Shown here piece after piece: positions 1-12,560 of a stretch of DNA of 64,000 nucleotides. The position numbers and the translations under genes are program-made. A model generated the notes under the pieces. It did no database searches. It was not told the origin of the DNA and saw nothing but the letters and a program-made list of their open reading frames with translations. The DNA comes from Marisa cornuarietis (lineage: Eukaryota; Mollusca; Gastropoda; Architaenioglossa; Ampullariidae). Within the stretch, counting starts at the first letter, position 1, and every line of letters begins with the position of its first letter. The stretch covers positions 1,238,001 to 1,302,000 of the forward strand of contig SMMW01000147.1 of NCBI GenBank assembly GCA_004794655.1. The letters run 5' to 3'.

Positions 1-1469
1 TACAAGCACCGAGAAAGCATGATGGTACAGAACAAAGTATTTTAGGTGCCGTTTTACATTATTGATTTACCGTATCAGGTGCTGCCTGAAAACCATAAAT
101 TCCTTCACATGAATATTCAGTCTATTACATAAATCACTGAAAACGAATAATGTATTTTCATGAATTTCTTTAGAAGAGGATCGATATTGCAGACGACCAG
201 AGCTTATCTGGTTTTCTAGGGCATTGTTAATAAGCTTCATTTTCGTGACGAATGTCACTGGGGATGAAAGAATCTTCGAAAAGAGTATAAAATGATTAGT
301 TTCTCTCAAGGATGTTACAAACTTCTGTTTCAGTCTCCGTGGTACTATTCGACTGACAATGAAGGTGAGGCCTTATTATTGGCTTTTTTTTGTTGTTGCT
401 TACTGACACATCCTATCTTGGTATAATCGACGGCTGCACATAGGTATTTACTAATAATCACGTTCCTAACATCAGCAGAAGCCAATGCACTCACACTGTT
501 CAAACATTAAAGTGAAATGGTCAATAGTAACATTTCTAGTGTATCCTCGTGAAGGACCAGTTCTTTAGTTTTAGAAACACGGAGTACCTAAAAGCATATC
601 ATAAATCGAATCAAATCCGTGAGTAACATTTTTGTAATGAAGGAAGTGTAGATTTACATTATTTGTATTAATGAGAGATAATGATTTTTACTACGCGCTG
701 CTCATGTACAGATCACGAGTAAGATGTCCGCACACGCCAGACACGTACAGTCAATCCAGGGATGAACGAGAATCCGTCAAATCCCTACTTCCGGACCTAA
801 ATCTTATTCACTTGTGTGTTTTTATATCTATGAAAAGGCTCAAACCGCTCACCCACTCCAACCTTGGCTCAATGTGCAGCTGTAACATGCAGATGACAGT
901 CAGCAGGTTGTGTCTTATAAAACGAAGTACGGAACTTGTTGTGACGAGGTTACAATTAATAGTCGCTTCTTAATTAATAACTTTCTGAATGGGACAAACT
1001 TTGGGATCATTTAGTGCTTTCACTATTGTGTTTCAAGTCTTTTCCATCGTTTCAACTTTTCTGAAATGTTTTGTGTACCTCTTCTGTCACTTTATTTTCA
1101 GTTGGTGTAGAATCGCATTTTATAAGGTGATGCTGTTATTGCTGTGAAACTAGCAATCTAGCTTTTCTTCTAAAAGGATATGTGTGTCATAAAGTGGTCT
1201 AGTCGCATTCATTCACACATAAATTCATGACAGAACTTCGAAGAATTTTAAATTTAGGCTTTTTTTTCAAGAATATTGTCGGTCGTCACAATCTCTTACG
1301 CCAGTCCAGCGTGTAAGGGGTAGGTCGGGGTAGCGGGCCGAACGTCCGTTCCTCTGATAATGCCGGCTGATGTCATTACTCCGTGATATCAATTTCAATT
1401 AACTCTGACCATAACTTACTAATGCTACACTATTCGTACTGGAAAGAGCTGTAGTCGGAGTACAGTGGT
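1..1469. other. No gene recognised
   Basis: AT-rich sequence without a convincing coding region on either strand. The short open frames here have no recognisable domain and no splice context. A GC-richer patch near 1300-1380 is unexplained. Confidence 0.6.
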
Positions 1470-2040
1470 TGGCTGAAAAGGGATTTGCCGGACATTTCCT
1501 CGTCTCGGTGACTGCTGGTGGCCGTCTTCGTGTCGGAGTTGTAGTGCGCTAGGTGCAGCAGAGTAGATTAGTGCCTGTATAAAAGGCATGATGCCAGACC
1601 AAACGTTTATCCCCGTTCTGTGAACGTTAGAATTCGGGTGTACCACAAACTGTAGTGGGTTTTATGGTGTTTTGTTTTGGTTGTTCTCTGCTGAGCGAGA
1701 TGCGTGGCACTTCTCGTCGTGTGGCGAAGAAGCGACGCTAGAAACCTGCACCGAGGAGGAGGAGGAGGAGGGGCGAGACGAACTGTTCGTACAGGACTGC
1801 ACAAGACGTCGACGAATAATTCAGGCTGAGTGCCATCGTTTTCGTGCATTCCCGTTAGACGCTTATTTGTGCTAGCCTTTGTCGGGCCTCTTTAGAATAT
1901 ACTTGTTTTCTTTTGTAGGCGCTGCGAATCGGAATCGGTTGGTATTGTTGCTCGTCTCCGGTGATCGAGATTGAACGTTGTGTGCGTTGGGTGTGAGCGT
2001 GCTTGTGAGTGTGCGTCGGTGAGAGCCCACAAGTGACGGC
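1470..2040 (+). promoter_or_regulatory. Candidate TATA promoter and 5' leader segment
   Basis: A perfect TATA-box string, TATAAAAGG, lies at 1578-1586 inside a patch that is clearly GC-richer than its surroundings. About 320 bases downstream a pyrimidine tract ends in TAG at about 1917, resembling a splice acceptor, and a GTGAGA string near 2019 could be a donor. Together these look like a promoter with non-coding first exons of a plus-strand transcript, but no coding exon can be tied to it. A chance TATA string is a real alternative. Confidence 0.22.
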
Positions 2041-2752
2041 ACCGCGACAAATACGACGGTGCACACACTCGCTAAAGGCATCAAAGAAACAAAAGACAAA
2101 AAAATGCAGTGTAGCGTTCACAGTCAGCAAATACAAAAAAAATCTACTTCATCTTATTTTACTTTCTTCAATACAGAAAATTTGTCGTCTTTTTGAAGTG
2201 ATGCGGATAAACAGCACAGCGGTAAAGCTTTTTCCACGACAGAATCGTTCAAAAATTAACCCTAAGACCTCTCTATGGGCGTTTGCTTACAGATGATAGA
2301 GGCTTAGCTGCTAAGTCAGCGTAAGGAAAAAAAGGCAAAACAAAACAAAAAAAATAAACAACAAATTGTATGATATCTATATAATAAAAATTAACCAAGA
2401 ACAAACAAATTTTAAACTGCTTTAAATCTGACAGTTATGATATGGCTATGGAGAGTTGAAATATAAATAAGATATTCAGCCTTTTCTCTTTACGGTTAAT
2501 AGTTTCTTCCTTAACCAGCGGATCAATGCAGCTTTTGGAGTGCAAATAATCTCCGAAATCGTAAAGACTATGTGAGATGTTACAAACACTAAAAGGAAAA
2601 GTTATCAACTCGTTTATTTGAATACTTATACCTAGCTGACCAATAACAAAATGCATGTAATTAACATGACCAATATATTTCAACTGTGATAATTTAAGGC
2701 TAAGATAGAGTGTCACAAACCTGCTATCTATTTAAAACAAATTATGTTGCTT

Positions 2753-2940
2753 TGATGAGAACGGAAAGCGCTGGCGGATGACAAGCGTTTTGCGTGAGTA
2801 TGAGCGTCTCATGCTCTTTGATGTAACGGTGTTATTAAAGATGACATTTGTATAAATGTTGATGAATAAGTTTGAGAAAAAGAGTGATTTTTGCTGCAAG
2901 TTGTGTGTCCTTGACTGGAACGGAGATAATAATCTGACTG
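2753..2940 (-). repeat. Dispersed repeat: LINE 3'-UTR copy
   Basis: This segment matches 18715-18925 in the same orientation. Shared stretches include the ATGAGAACGG start, GTTTTGCGTG, a GAGCGTCT string, CTTTGATGTAACGGTGT against CTTTGACGTAACGGTGT, and TCCTTGACTGGAACGG against TCGTTGACTGGGACGG. The copy at 18.7 kb is continuous with a CR1-like reverse-transcriptase C-terminus. This one is therefore best read as a severely 5'-truncated insertion of the same LINE family, keeping only the 3' untranslated part. Confidence 0.6.
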
Positions 2941-3689
2941 TTTTAAGTGCTTACCAGACAGATAAACCTGTACATTATTTATGTGAAACCTGCTGAGATT
3001 TTTTCTTTTATTCTGGTATCATCCTGTGTTCGTCGTTGGCTGGTGCGCTGGAACTAACCGAATGTGTGTATCGGGGATTTTTGGTGGAGCACCGGCCCTG
3101 ACGACAGAGGCTTCAAAAGCAGAATGCATGTAAATGAACTTTAATCAAAGACTTCTACCGCGAAAAGGGGGGATTTACTGATATGTGTTTTCAGGTATAG
3201 TTATTATGCATTTTTGCTGATTATTTTTTCTAATTTTTTTATAAATTCATATTTTTGTTGGCGTTTTGATCTAGCGTATACGGCTGTAGAGCCGTAAATA
3301 ACAGCGAGATTTAATGTGCACAAAACAAGCATACATGCGCAAGTCCAGATATATCCCATAAAACCTCAAAATACCGTCGTTTTCAGTTATTTCAAATGAC
3401 TATTAAAAAAAGTTAAAGACAGCGATGCCAAAACATGTGCACACGCGATCTGCAGTCGACCTCCTGCCTGCCGCCAGTAACGACTACAGCGCTGCTCCTA
3501 CATCTCCCACTGTCTCCCCCATCAGTTTCTACTACTGATAAATAGACAACAACCCTTATCGTCACAGTAGGCTAATGGCAGAGGTGCATTTATAAGGAAG
3601 GACTATGGTAGATTTGTTCCACAGAATATCACTTAAATACCTTCGTTGGCATGAAGGCTGCGTGCGTTGTCAGATTATTTATGAGGAAA
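2941..3689. other. No gene recognised
   Basis: AT-rich sequence between two retrotransposon fragments. No coding, RNA or repeat signal could be supported. Confidence 0.5.
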
Positions 3690-5056
3690 TTCAATTTAGA
3701 GGAGGTCCCCCAGGCTGAAAGAGAGCACAAGATACCAAAGAAAGGAGACCTTGGTGACTGTAATAACTGGAGAGGCATCACATTGCTATCCCTCATTAGC
3801 AAAATTTTTAGCCGTATAATCCTCCAGCGCATTACAGCAACAGTAGACTCCATACTCCGGCAAGAACAAGCTGGCTTTCGTAAAGGACGATCATGCATCG
3901 ACCATATCTTTGTGCTGCGACAGATCCTGGAACAATCGCAGGAGTGGAACAGCCCCCTGTATATGGCCTTTATTGACTTTGAGAAGGCATTTGACACCCT
4001 ACATCGTGCCTCTCTATGGAAGATTCTACGTCACTATGGCATCCCAAGGAAACTGGTTAACATCATCAAGTCCTTATACGAAAATTTTGAATGCCAGGTC
4101 ATCCACATCAACCAGCTGACTGAACCCTTTAGAGTGGACACAGGTGTCAAGCAGGGGTGCATCCTGTCACCAATACTGTTCACACTGGTCATTGTTTGGC
4201 TCATGCGTCGAGTCACACAGTGAAGTCGACAGGGCCTACAGTGGACTCTAACCACAGTCTTAGAGGATCTAGACTACGCCGACGACCTAGGACTGCTATC
4301 CCATAGGCACCAAGACCTTCAAGACAGGACCGAAAACCTTAGTAAGACTGCCTGCATGATAGGACTCATAGTCAACCCTAAAAAAACACAAGTCCTAAGA
4401 AACAACAGAACAAACAATAACCTTATCACAATCAGCGGGAGTCCACTAGTGGACGTAAAAGAATTTGTGTACCTAGGCAGCAAGGTGACAGCAGATGGTG
4501 ACTGTGAACAGGAGGTCAACACCAGCATCAGCAAAGCCATCCAAGCTTTTGCATTGTTTAAGCCCATCTGGAGCTCCACTGGCCTCAGCAGCCATACAAA
4601 GATCAGGATCTTCAAGAGCAACGTCCTCGGTGTTCTCCTATATGGGTCAGAGTGCTGGAAGACCACAGCCTCCATCGAGAAAAAGCTAGAAATGTTTCAA
4701 ACCAAGTGTCTTCTGGCCCAACACCATCTCAAAGGATGAACTGCCCGAGAGGGTGGGGATTGCACCTTGGCAGAAGCGATCCATCTGCGGCGCTGGCTAT
4801 TGTTAGGTCACGTATGCCGCATGCCTCCAGACTCAATCCCCAGAACAGCCCTGCGATGGAAACCACAGGGAAAGAGGAACAGAGGGAGGCCCAAAGAGAC
4901 GTGGAGGCGATCCATCGAAAAGGACCTCAAGAACAGAGGCCTATCACTCGAGACAACCCCCGAAACAGCAGCAGACAGAACCAGATGGAGGTTCCTTGCT
5001 GTCGCCTCACGTGCCAGACGACACAAGGAGGACTGATTGATTGATTGATTGATTGA
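3690..5056 (+). mobile_element. 5'-truncated, frameshifted RTE-like LINE
   Basis: Remnant of a non-LTR retrotransposon polyprotein. It enters inside the reverse-transcriptase domain just before KIPKKGDLGDCNNWRGI (about 3735) and runs through QAGFRKGRSC, FIDFEKAFDT, GVKQGCILSP and the catalytic YADD box near 4276. A GSKVTADGD/LLYGSECWK segment follows, then the C-terminal GHVCRMPPD ... GKRNRGRPKETWRRS region and a stop at 5034. The frame is broken at least twice: after MRRVTQ near 4220 and again near 4735. The 3' end is a short tandem tail of GATT units at about 5030-5056, as in RTE-type elements. Endonuclease and upstream parts are missing. Clade assignment is by motif memory and tentative. 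Confidence 0.85.
5030..5056 (+). repeat. (GATT)n tail of the LINE
   Basis: Tandem GATT units directly follow the LINE stop codon. This is the element's simple-repeat 3' tail rather than an independent microsatellite. Confidence 0.8.
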
Positions 5057-5157
5057 CAACTTAGAGGGCAACCAAGAGGAAAAAAAAAGAATTCCAAGGA
5101 CTCACCATCAGCAGGTAGGATCGCAGAAATGATCAGAAAAAAATGAGGATATCATAA

Positions 5158-5177
5158 TGCTGCTGCTGCTGCTGCTG
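5158..5177. repeat. (CTG)n microsatellite
   Basis: About seven CTG/TGC units. A second triplet run, (ATT)n, lies at about 5390-5409. Confidence 0.9.
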
Positions 5178-5519
5178 AGGACAAAGACAATAAAAAAGAG
5201 AAGTTTAGTTAAGAGCCGGAGATTTCCTAACCCCGTTGATGTCCACGCCATCCAGTCCTGGATGCCCAGAAGCTTCTTTACTCTGAATAAATATGTGAGT
5301 CCTGAAAGTTATTTTCCTCCTTTCTCCTCTCCGGCTGTTTGGCAAGAAGATCAGTGTTCGCAAAGTTTCTAATGAGGCCTCGGCAAAATATTATTATTAT
5401 TATTATTATCACAGAGCACGAATATCGCACAGAACAGCAGCAAAAGCATACTCTCTGCACTGACCAATGACTATGAAAAAAACTGAGATTTAAAACTCTG
5501 GCTAATAATAACGTTATTG

Positions 5520-6200
5520 TAACGGGGTTCACTCCACCCCGGAGGCACCGGGATTGATCTCCAGAATATCCGCCGCTCAAAATATCTGGTGACCGCTCGA
5601 TCTGTCGCACCGAGAGAACGTGTGGAGTTAAGAAGGAAAGAAATTAAGACAGAGAAAATAAGAAATGAGTGTAACTAATTTGCACTTCGTTACCCGACAT
5701 AAGCCGCTGCTCCTTTTACCCGATATACTGAGCGACATGTGCCTTTGTTTACTAAGATAGAGAGCAGATATAGATAATGACAAGATAGCAGCGGATAAAA
5801 AACATAAGATCCTAATTCATAACATACAACACTACTTTATTAATTCTACTACAACAATTAAACACACGCATCCACTCCCTAGCCTTAACGAAAAGCCCTG
5901 CATCTACAATCTAAGATCTTACTTTAAGAAGCTGACGTCCTCCCTCGCAGCCCTCGTCAACACGCATGACTGTCATAACTACATCGCCGTCTCTCTGACG
6001 TGTATGAGTAAAAAGAAAGCAAGTCATGCCTTTCCTGTTTTTATCACGTGTTCTGGATGTCGTTTATGGGATGCGCACCCTCCCTTCCTGCTAACTGACC
6101 AGTCAACCGACCATATATCATGGCCAAACCCTACCCCGTGATATTATGATACAGAACACAGTCAGCTACTGAGCCACATTTTAAAGAATAATCGCCAAAT
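5520..6200. other. Unassigned GC-richer segment
   Basis: The base composition is richer in G and C than the flanks, with a CACCCCGGAGGCACCGGG stretch near 5535. No open frame with recognisable domains and no paired repeats were found. It may be a fragment of an unrecognised repeat. Confidence 0.3.
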
Positions 6201-6599
6201 TTGGGTTAATATTTTTCGTCTATGGAGATGTAACAGACTGGTTGGTGTACGATGTTGGATGGGGGTTGGCACTAAAGGAAAAAAATCCATCGTGTAGAGC
6301 CATCTGTGATGTCGTAAGCTGAGACGGTCAAACACACCTAGCGTAATGGTACTTGGTGAGTTAGGTATATTTCAACTTAATGTAACTGCAAAAATTAGGA
6401 TACTTTATTTTTTTATATAAATTGGTCAACTCTTTCAATGCGCAAAGTATTCTAGCATTGCTTATTGGTTTACGCGCAAAATACATGTGAATAATAGAAT
6501 CCATTTAGATTACATAATTGCAGTTAAAGATTTGCTGAATAGTTTCGGGATGTCCAACAGGAGAACTTAAAAATCTCCCCTAACTGTCTTAAGTGTAAG

Positions 6600-7270
6600 G
6601 TTAAAAGATGTTTATTTGACATGTATAAACAAAAATGGTTCTCTGAATTGTACGAGAAGGATATATATATATTGGAATTACAGAATGTATAAAGCTTCTT
6701 GTTCCTATGTAACATACATTACTTTATTAATTACATAAAATAATAATATCCGAGTCCAGACTAAACTATTTTGCAATGTACCAAGATCACAGCGACACTG
6801 TACTTAATGTAAAGCCTGTGATATTGGAGACGAACTTCACTACATTCTAGTATGCGATTACTTCAAGAATGAAAGAAAAAGATTAATTCCTAGATTTTAT
6901 TTTAAACACCTGAATGCAGTTAAATTTAATAGTCTCTTCTGCGCCACTAAAATGCATATACTAAAAAAACATCGAATTTATTAATATTGTTTGTGAAAGT
7001 TTTGCTAAATAATGTCATTATAGTTACCTCATGGTAATGCGGTACAAAGTTATTAATATCTTAACCATTGTTAGTATCATTGATATGTTTTCTTTTTTCT
7101 TATAAGACAGTTTTGTATTTACTTGTATTTACTTTTATTTATCTTTTATCTGTGTGCGTGTATTCAAGCTTTGTATGGGTGACCTGTTGATTGTGCATAG
7201 TTAAAATTTCCCAATACCCCTCATGTGGTGAATGAATAAAATAAAATGTCAAATGTCAAATATGTCAAAC
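6600..7270 (+). mobile_element. Decayed LINE 3' end
   Basis: Near 6770-6990 a degraded reading frame shows C-x2-C-x2-GDELHYILVCDYF followed by a KRLIPRFY-like stretch. This is the Cys/His motif block found near the C-terminus of many LINE reverse-transcriptase polyproteins. The preceding 6620-6700 reads like QKWFSELYEKD. The 3' part is AT-rich, and ATAAAATAAA is followed by tandem TGTCAAA units at 7246-7269 that look like the element's tail. There are several stops and frameshifts. The family is not named with confidence. Confidence 0.6.
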
Positions 7271-8561
7271 TACAGTCTGCCTCCTGCTTCTCTCCCCTCC
7301 AACCCCCACACTCCTGTTTGACATGTTCCGCTCCACCTACATAGAAATCATAGAAGTCTGTGTTCCGCACCAAATGAAGACACTTAGACCGACATTTACC
7401 GACTATTATTCTTCAGACAAGAATGCCAGGCAGTGCCTTATATCCCGTTGAGACGAGTTGTTAAAACTCTAGAACTGAAGGATTTTGATTTTTTATTCAT
7501 TTCCGAAAGACTTTAAAACTGTATCAATGTGAGTTCACGAAAATCAACAATATTTCATAGACATTCAAAAAATTGTGAGGTGTTTTGAACCATACAAAGC
7601 CTGCTACAGCTTAGAAAAAAAATTTGAAAGGTACAAATTAAGTCCTTCCATACTAGCAGACTGTGCCAAGACTGCATTGAAAACTCCTTTTCTGTAAAAT
7701 GAGTTCAAAGAGGACACGGAAATTATTTGAAGACCTTTTTTCTGACTCCCAGTAACATCAATGTTCATTGCACGTGCATCGCTCCGGTGGCTTATGATAC
7801 AAATCATACAATGCATGTTACGTGAAGATGTGAAATGTGTCCGTTGGGCTCTCCCCTTGCCATTTCTGCCACGAACTATTAGTTCCTGAAAATATACTTC
7901 TATATATTGCTAGCCATACCCCCAAAAAAGAAAGCGATAATTTTTTATGAATACCAGGAAGTAATGATGGGAAAGCTACACCTCGCGTAAAGGAAGGACC
8001 AGTGGTCCATACAGCTCAGCTAATGACGCTGGTGATGGAGGAACTGGAAACTGTGTTCAGGTGCTTCTTCGCATGGACAAAGAACTCGATTTGTAAAAGT
8101 TTTCGGAATGTATGGAATTAAAATGGGGGTGGGGGCTGGTCATTTGATTTGACTTCGCAGTGCGTAGCCTGTCATTTTATGACCTGTCCAGTGGCAGAGG
8201 AAAAATGCAGAGAGCTTAGCGAGGTGACATTTATTAGAGCGAGTTTAAAGAAGCAAGTCATATTCATTGTAAATGACAATGTCAATATCGCGTCTCTAAT
8301 AGTTTAGGCCTGATGAAAAATGAAACAAAAAGTTGTCAGCACACCCGAAGTCCGTCCAAGAGAGCAAACAGATTAGAAACTATATGCCTTTGTGTGTTTA
8401 TTTTTGGCACGTCCCTTACAAAACAGTGGGCAAGGAAGAAAAAATTGGATAAACTGACAAAAATACACGAAGCAAATAAAATGGCCGGCATCAAGGTTAA
8501 CGATTTTAAAGTAGTTGAAACTTGTATGTCATCATCTAGTGAAGGAAGAGATATGCTAGTC
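7271..8561. other. Intergenic and 3' flank of receptor 1
   Basis: No gene is recognised. On the minus strand AATAAA (TTTATT at 8397-8402) lies about 160 bases beyond the stop of the receptor gene and could be its polyadenylation signal. Confidence 0.4.
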
Positions 8562-9599
8562 CTAAAATTCGTCAGGAAGTTTATGATTTCTTTCGTGCTG
8601 CTTGAGACGGGTAGCCAGCTGAGTAAATATATTTTTTAGTTCTGATCTGAACTTACTGCCGGTGAGACAGTAGAGGTAGAAATTGATGGCGCTGTTGCTG
8701 TACCACAAACAATTGATTATAGCATACACGAATCGATTCACGGCTTCCCTCTCTTCATTGACATTCAAGTCATCAAACACGTAGGGCTTCATTAGGAGGT
8801 AGACACAGATCGGGGCTGTTAGTGTCACAAACGTAAACGATAAAATCATCAAGGTCAAAGTCATAGACGAGGCTGTCTTCTCGCGGGAGGTAACTTGCTT
8901 CTGGTCTCCAACGCTCAACCTGTGGCGGGCCTCTCGTACTGACATCACAACGGTCTTGAGAAGAACCGTGTTGGACCCCAGCAAGATGGCGAACGGGACG
9001 AGGGAAAAGACCAACAGGTCGACCCAGGACCAAATACGGTAAAAAAACTGAAAGTAGTCTTGGGTAAGGATGGTACAATGTTGTGTAAACGTGCCGTTTG
9101 AGGTCATGATTTCAATGACTCCCCAGCCAAATAAAAGATGCGTATGGATCGTCATCAATGTGCCGGTGAGGATCAGTGCAAGAACAATCGACCTCCTACG
9201 TGTTATGAGCCAATTTACACGATGCGGCCACACCACCGCTGCCGCTCTCTGTACCGTAACAGCAGCAAGCAGCCAGGCGCACATAGCACCGCTTGTGTAA
9301 ATGAAAAAGATAAGTATTTTACACAGAAAGTTACTGGCCCCTGTTATGTCGTAACTATAAAGGTTGTTTAGCCACTGCACAAGGAGGCTAGAGTAGAGTA
9401 ATATAAGATCTGTTACAGCAAGTGCTAGGAGGTAGACAGAAATCGCAGACTTTCTCTTCTTGCTTAGCCTGTGATGTACTGCAATAGACATTGTGTTCCC
9501 AAATGAACCAAGAAACAGAATCAACGGCGGCCCTGTCATCCAGATCAGGTGAGCGGCTCTTGAAAGAGGCAGATTGTCAATACCGTTTGTAATGTTCAT
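8562..9599 (-). CDS. Rhodopsin-like (class A) GPCR, orphan, peptide-receptor type
   Basis: Uninterrupted 345-residue frame starting at ATG (9599). Seven hydrophobic segments fit a class A G-protein-coupled receptor at the plasma membrane. Visible landmarks are an N-terminal NIT glycosylation sequon, FGN in helix 1 (N35), LAVTDL in helix 2 (D64), C93 and C174 for the extracellular disulphide, P202 in helix 5 and a short basic tail. The usual activation motifs differ: DRY is VQR (116-118), helix 6 lacks CWxP (LTAP near 263), and NPxxY is NSAINFYLY (302-310). That helix 7 form is seen in FMRFamide/neuropeptide-like invertebrate receptors. The ligand is unknown. A clear paralogue lies at 15116-16177 on the same strand. 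The coding region is intronless, but the 5' leader appears spliced (see 9600-10007). Confidence 0.92.
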   Translation of the reverse strand: MNITNGIDNLPLSRAAHLIWMTGPPLILFLGSFGNTMSIAVHHRLSKKRKSAISVYLLALAVTDLILLYSSLLVQWLNNLYSYDITGASNFLCKILIFFIYTSGAMCAWLLAAVTVQRAAAVVWPHRVNWLITRRRSIVLALILTGTLMTIHTHLLFGWGVIEIMTSNGTFTQHCTILTQDYFQFFYRIWSWVDLLVFSLVPFAILLGSNTVLLKTVVMSVREARHRLSVGDQKQVTSREKTASSMTLTLMILSFTFVTLTAPICVYLLMKPYVFDDLNVNEEREAVNRFVYAIINCLWYSNSAINFYLYCLTGSKFRSELKNIFTQLATRLKQHERNHKLPDEF

Positions 9600-10007
9600 T
9601 TTCTCCTTAGCGTCCAGGCTGTAGGGTCGCTAAAAAGATTAAATATTTTCAATCTAAACATTTCTTTTTTTTATATTTCTATGATGTCTTTGTCAGTTTA
9701 GAGGTCTGCCTCATTCTCGTGGTAGTAATCTATCTGCTGATCACTTTGAAATAACATTTCTAACGGCACGCTCAGTTGTATATTATAAATTTCAACTGAA
9801 TCCTTACTAACTCACTTCTTATGTACTTAAAATAAACCTACCCATTGTTTAAAAAAATTAAAGTAGAGATTGTCCAGGTTTCAATTTTATCTGACAAAGG
9901 CTTTGTATCTACTTCCGGCCAAAAGGTAACATAACAACGCTTAATTTTTATGATTATAAAAATTAGCTCTGAGTGATTTGGAGTCGCAGTTTAACAGAAC
10001 CACAGTC
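9600..10007 (-). other. 5' leader exon of receptor 1, with splice acceptor
   Basis: Reading the minus strand, TTTCTCTTTGCAG ends at 10008, giving a strong splice acceptor 408 bases upstream of the ATG. The same arrangement and similar flanking sequence occur upstream of the paralogous receptor (acceptor at 16505-16507). A non-coding first exon further upstream is inferred but was not located. Confidence 0.45.
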
Positions 10008-10011
10008 CTGC

Positions 10012-11180
10012 AAAGAGAAACAAAAAATTATCTCAACAGTGACAATGATGATAGAGATAATGCCAAATGGCAATGATGAAAATGTAATGATGGTAAAGCC
10101 GGTGGGACATCACTAAAGCAATGTTAAGGGTCATGTGTTCACAATGGTATGAGTCTTGAAGAAAACCTAAGAAAAGACTCAGAAGAAGAATGGCCACGAA
10201 AAAGAGTATGAATATTAAAGTAATGTACTCACATTCACAAGAGGCTACAAAATGGCCACTCTCAGCCCAACAAACGTTTTTATATCTAAATATGAAATCA
10301 ATAGTTAATATACAATTATATATTCTACCTGACTTCCAGAAAAATAAAAAAATCCTGCTGTTTTATTTCATTAACCTATGTTTCATTCGTGTTTTTAGCC
10401 AGTTAAGTGAAGGAAAAATAAAATAAGAAAAATTAATAAAGTTTAAAGCTGTTATTTCTAATATTTTGTGCCAGCATTGATTGAAATATTAAGTCCAAGA
10501 CAAAAATATTTCAGAGTCGACGAATAAATAGTAAGTAAAATTTTCGAGTTTTATTAGCATTTTTAAATTTAAAAGGCATAATTAATTGACGAAAAAAGGA
10601 CGAGGAAAGGATATAGACAGAAATATACAATTTTTTCATTCTTTTAGTAAAAATATACCTTTTAAGCTCTTAGAAAGTCAATAAAACGATTGGAGATACA
10701 GATAGGACGGGCTTTGAAATTGTGAGGAGTGAGTTATATTTTTGGGAAGCATAAACAGCGGATTCTTAGACTTATTAAATAATGTGCGTTAAAAAAACAT
10801 ATAAAGCTTACATTTTGTATTTTATTATCTTCGACTTGGTAAGTTAATTAATTTGATTTCTGACATCGTAAAGGACTAAAAAGCTAGTGCTTCCTTGAAT
10901 AGTCTCTTATGTGATTATTGTCAAGGGAAGCCCCTCGACCATCTATTTTTTCCATCGATTTTTCTTATCAATCGTTCCCTGGAATGTGACATACCAGAGC
11001 AAAACAAACCACGCCATTACCAAGACTGCCAATGTGTGAGTCGAGTTATTCTCCGCCAATTATTTGGTTTACAACTTTCTCGACAAATCATATGACTTAG
11101 TTCTGTGAGTTTCCTGGTAGGAATCTTCAGGTGTGGAGCATTGTGTAAGGCGTTTAGACGCCCATACACCTAGCCGCTCT
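10012..11180. other. No gene recognised
   Basis: Very AT-rich sequence upstream of receptor 1. It may contain the leader intron and the promoter, but no element could be fixed. Confidence 0.5.
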
Positions 11181-11189
11181 CTGTGACAA

Positions 11190-12560
11190 TATTAGCAGGC
11201 TTCACTCTCTCTCTCTTCCTTTTCTCTCTCTCTCTAACTGTGACTAGTCGTAAGGGGGATATGACAAGTCGCAGCAATGGTGAAGGTGCGTCTGTGGAGC
11301 TATCCTGTGCCCCTTTCAGTAGGTCTCCCATCTTGCACCGTCCTCTCCTTGATGTTGGTCAGCCATTCTTTTTCTACATGTCCCGTCCAAGTCCTCCTAC
11401 ACATTCCTGGGCTCATAGTTATGAAGCTAGAGTAAGTCTTTTCCCCAGGACAAAGTTATATAGCGGTGTCCAGACCCGGGGACACCATTTCATGTTTATT
11501 TATCGCAGAGCACCTTTGTCACGCTTTATAAGTGCAGCTCTAGGGGTAAAACGTCATCTTCAGGTCTAGAAACCGCTATATAAATTTGGAAACAACCCCA
11601 TGCTGCCCCAGGACAACGCCTTACCCTTGCTTCATAACTAGACCCCTGGGTCGGGTGTCGTATCGAACGACATTCCCAGGTTTCGTCGCTTGACGTTCCT
11701 TGGGACCAGCCAGGGGGACGACTGTACTGCGAACATATTCGAATGCCTGAATCGTCCTCTCCGTTTCAAATAACAGGGCCTATGTTATACCGCATACCGC
11801 ATGATGGGAACGACCAGGGACTTGTATAACTGGACTTTCGTTTTGAAGCGTAAACCTCTTTTTCCGGATCTTGGACGGCCGCACCACTGCTGCCGTCGCT
11901 GCTGTTATTCTTTGAAGAATGTCCGCCACGCAACTGCCATCTTTAGAGACCGTCGCACCCTGCCTTGGCAGACCATTCTAGCAAAGAGCTCTCCAGCTTT
12001 GCCATTGAGGAGGAAGGAGCGTACAGCAAATTGTTCGGACTATACCTTCTTCAGTGTTATAATTTCCACATCACGTGCCATAGCCCCTCTTGCCACACTC
12101 TGTCGAAGGCCTTCTTAAAGTCAATACAGTCATGGTACAAATCTTTACCGCGCTGAAGGGATTTTTCGATCAGGACGCGTTTGTTGAAAATTTCTTCAAT
12201 TGTGCTCCTGCCGGCTCTGAAACCGACCTACCCCTCCGCCATCGGCGTGAGACGATTATGGATCACTTTCAACACATCTTTACTTGGGTGACTGATCAGG
12301 CATATCGTACGGTAGTTCTGGCACTGGCTTTGGTTTCCCTTTTCTAGCATGGGTATGACCAGTGATCGTGTCCATTCTTTGGGCCTCTACTTGGTCTCCC
12401 AACTTTATTTCATCCACCATTGACACTCTTAGTAGTTTTTCGTAAAGCGTTTTAACTGAGCCCGCCTCTGTAGATAAAGGTGCTGTACAAATCAGCACTG
12501 TTAATGATATTATTTGATACACAATCTGCAAGTCGTAAGCCCTCATATCAAATGCAACGG
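11190..12560 (-). mobile_element. Heavily decayed LINE reverse-transcriptase remnant
   Basis: Read on the minus strand across several frames, 12350-12080 gives VIPMLEKGNQSQCQNYRT, then FRAGRSTIEEIFNKR, then a DFKKAFDRVW block. This is the order of reverse-transcriptase motifs (xQCxNYRT, GFRxGRS, D-x-KAFD). Further along, near 11380-11290, a MADQHQGEDG/APQTHLHH-type stretch resembles the C-terminal part of RTE/Bov-B-like polyproteins. Many stops and frameshifts show it is dead. The GC content is higher than the surroundings, which fits a foreign insertion. The exact ends are uncertain. Confidence 0.6.

Noticed and set aside
671..973. 100-codon open frame
   Set aside because: No recognisable domain, no splice or promoter context, and composition like the surrounding non-coding DNA.
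1672..1875. Open frame with a Glu run
   Set aside because: The Glu stretch comes from a GAG/GGA repeat. There is no homology signal, and it is better explained as leader sequence of a candidate transcript.
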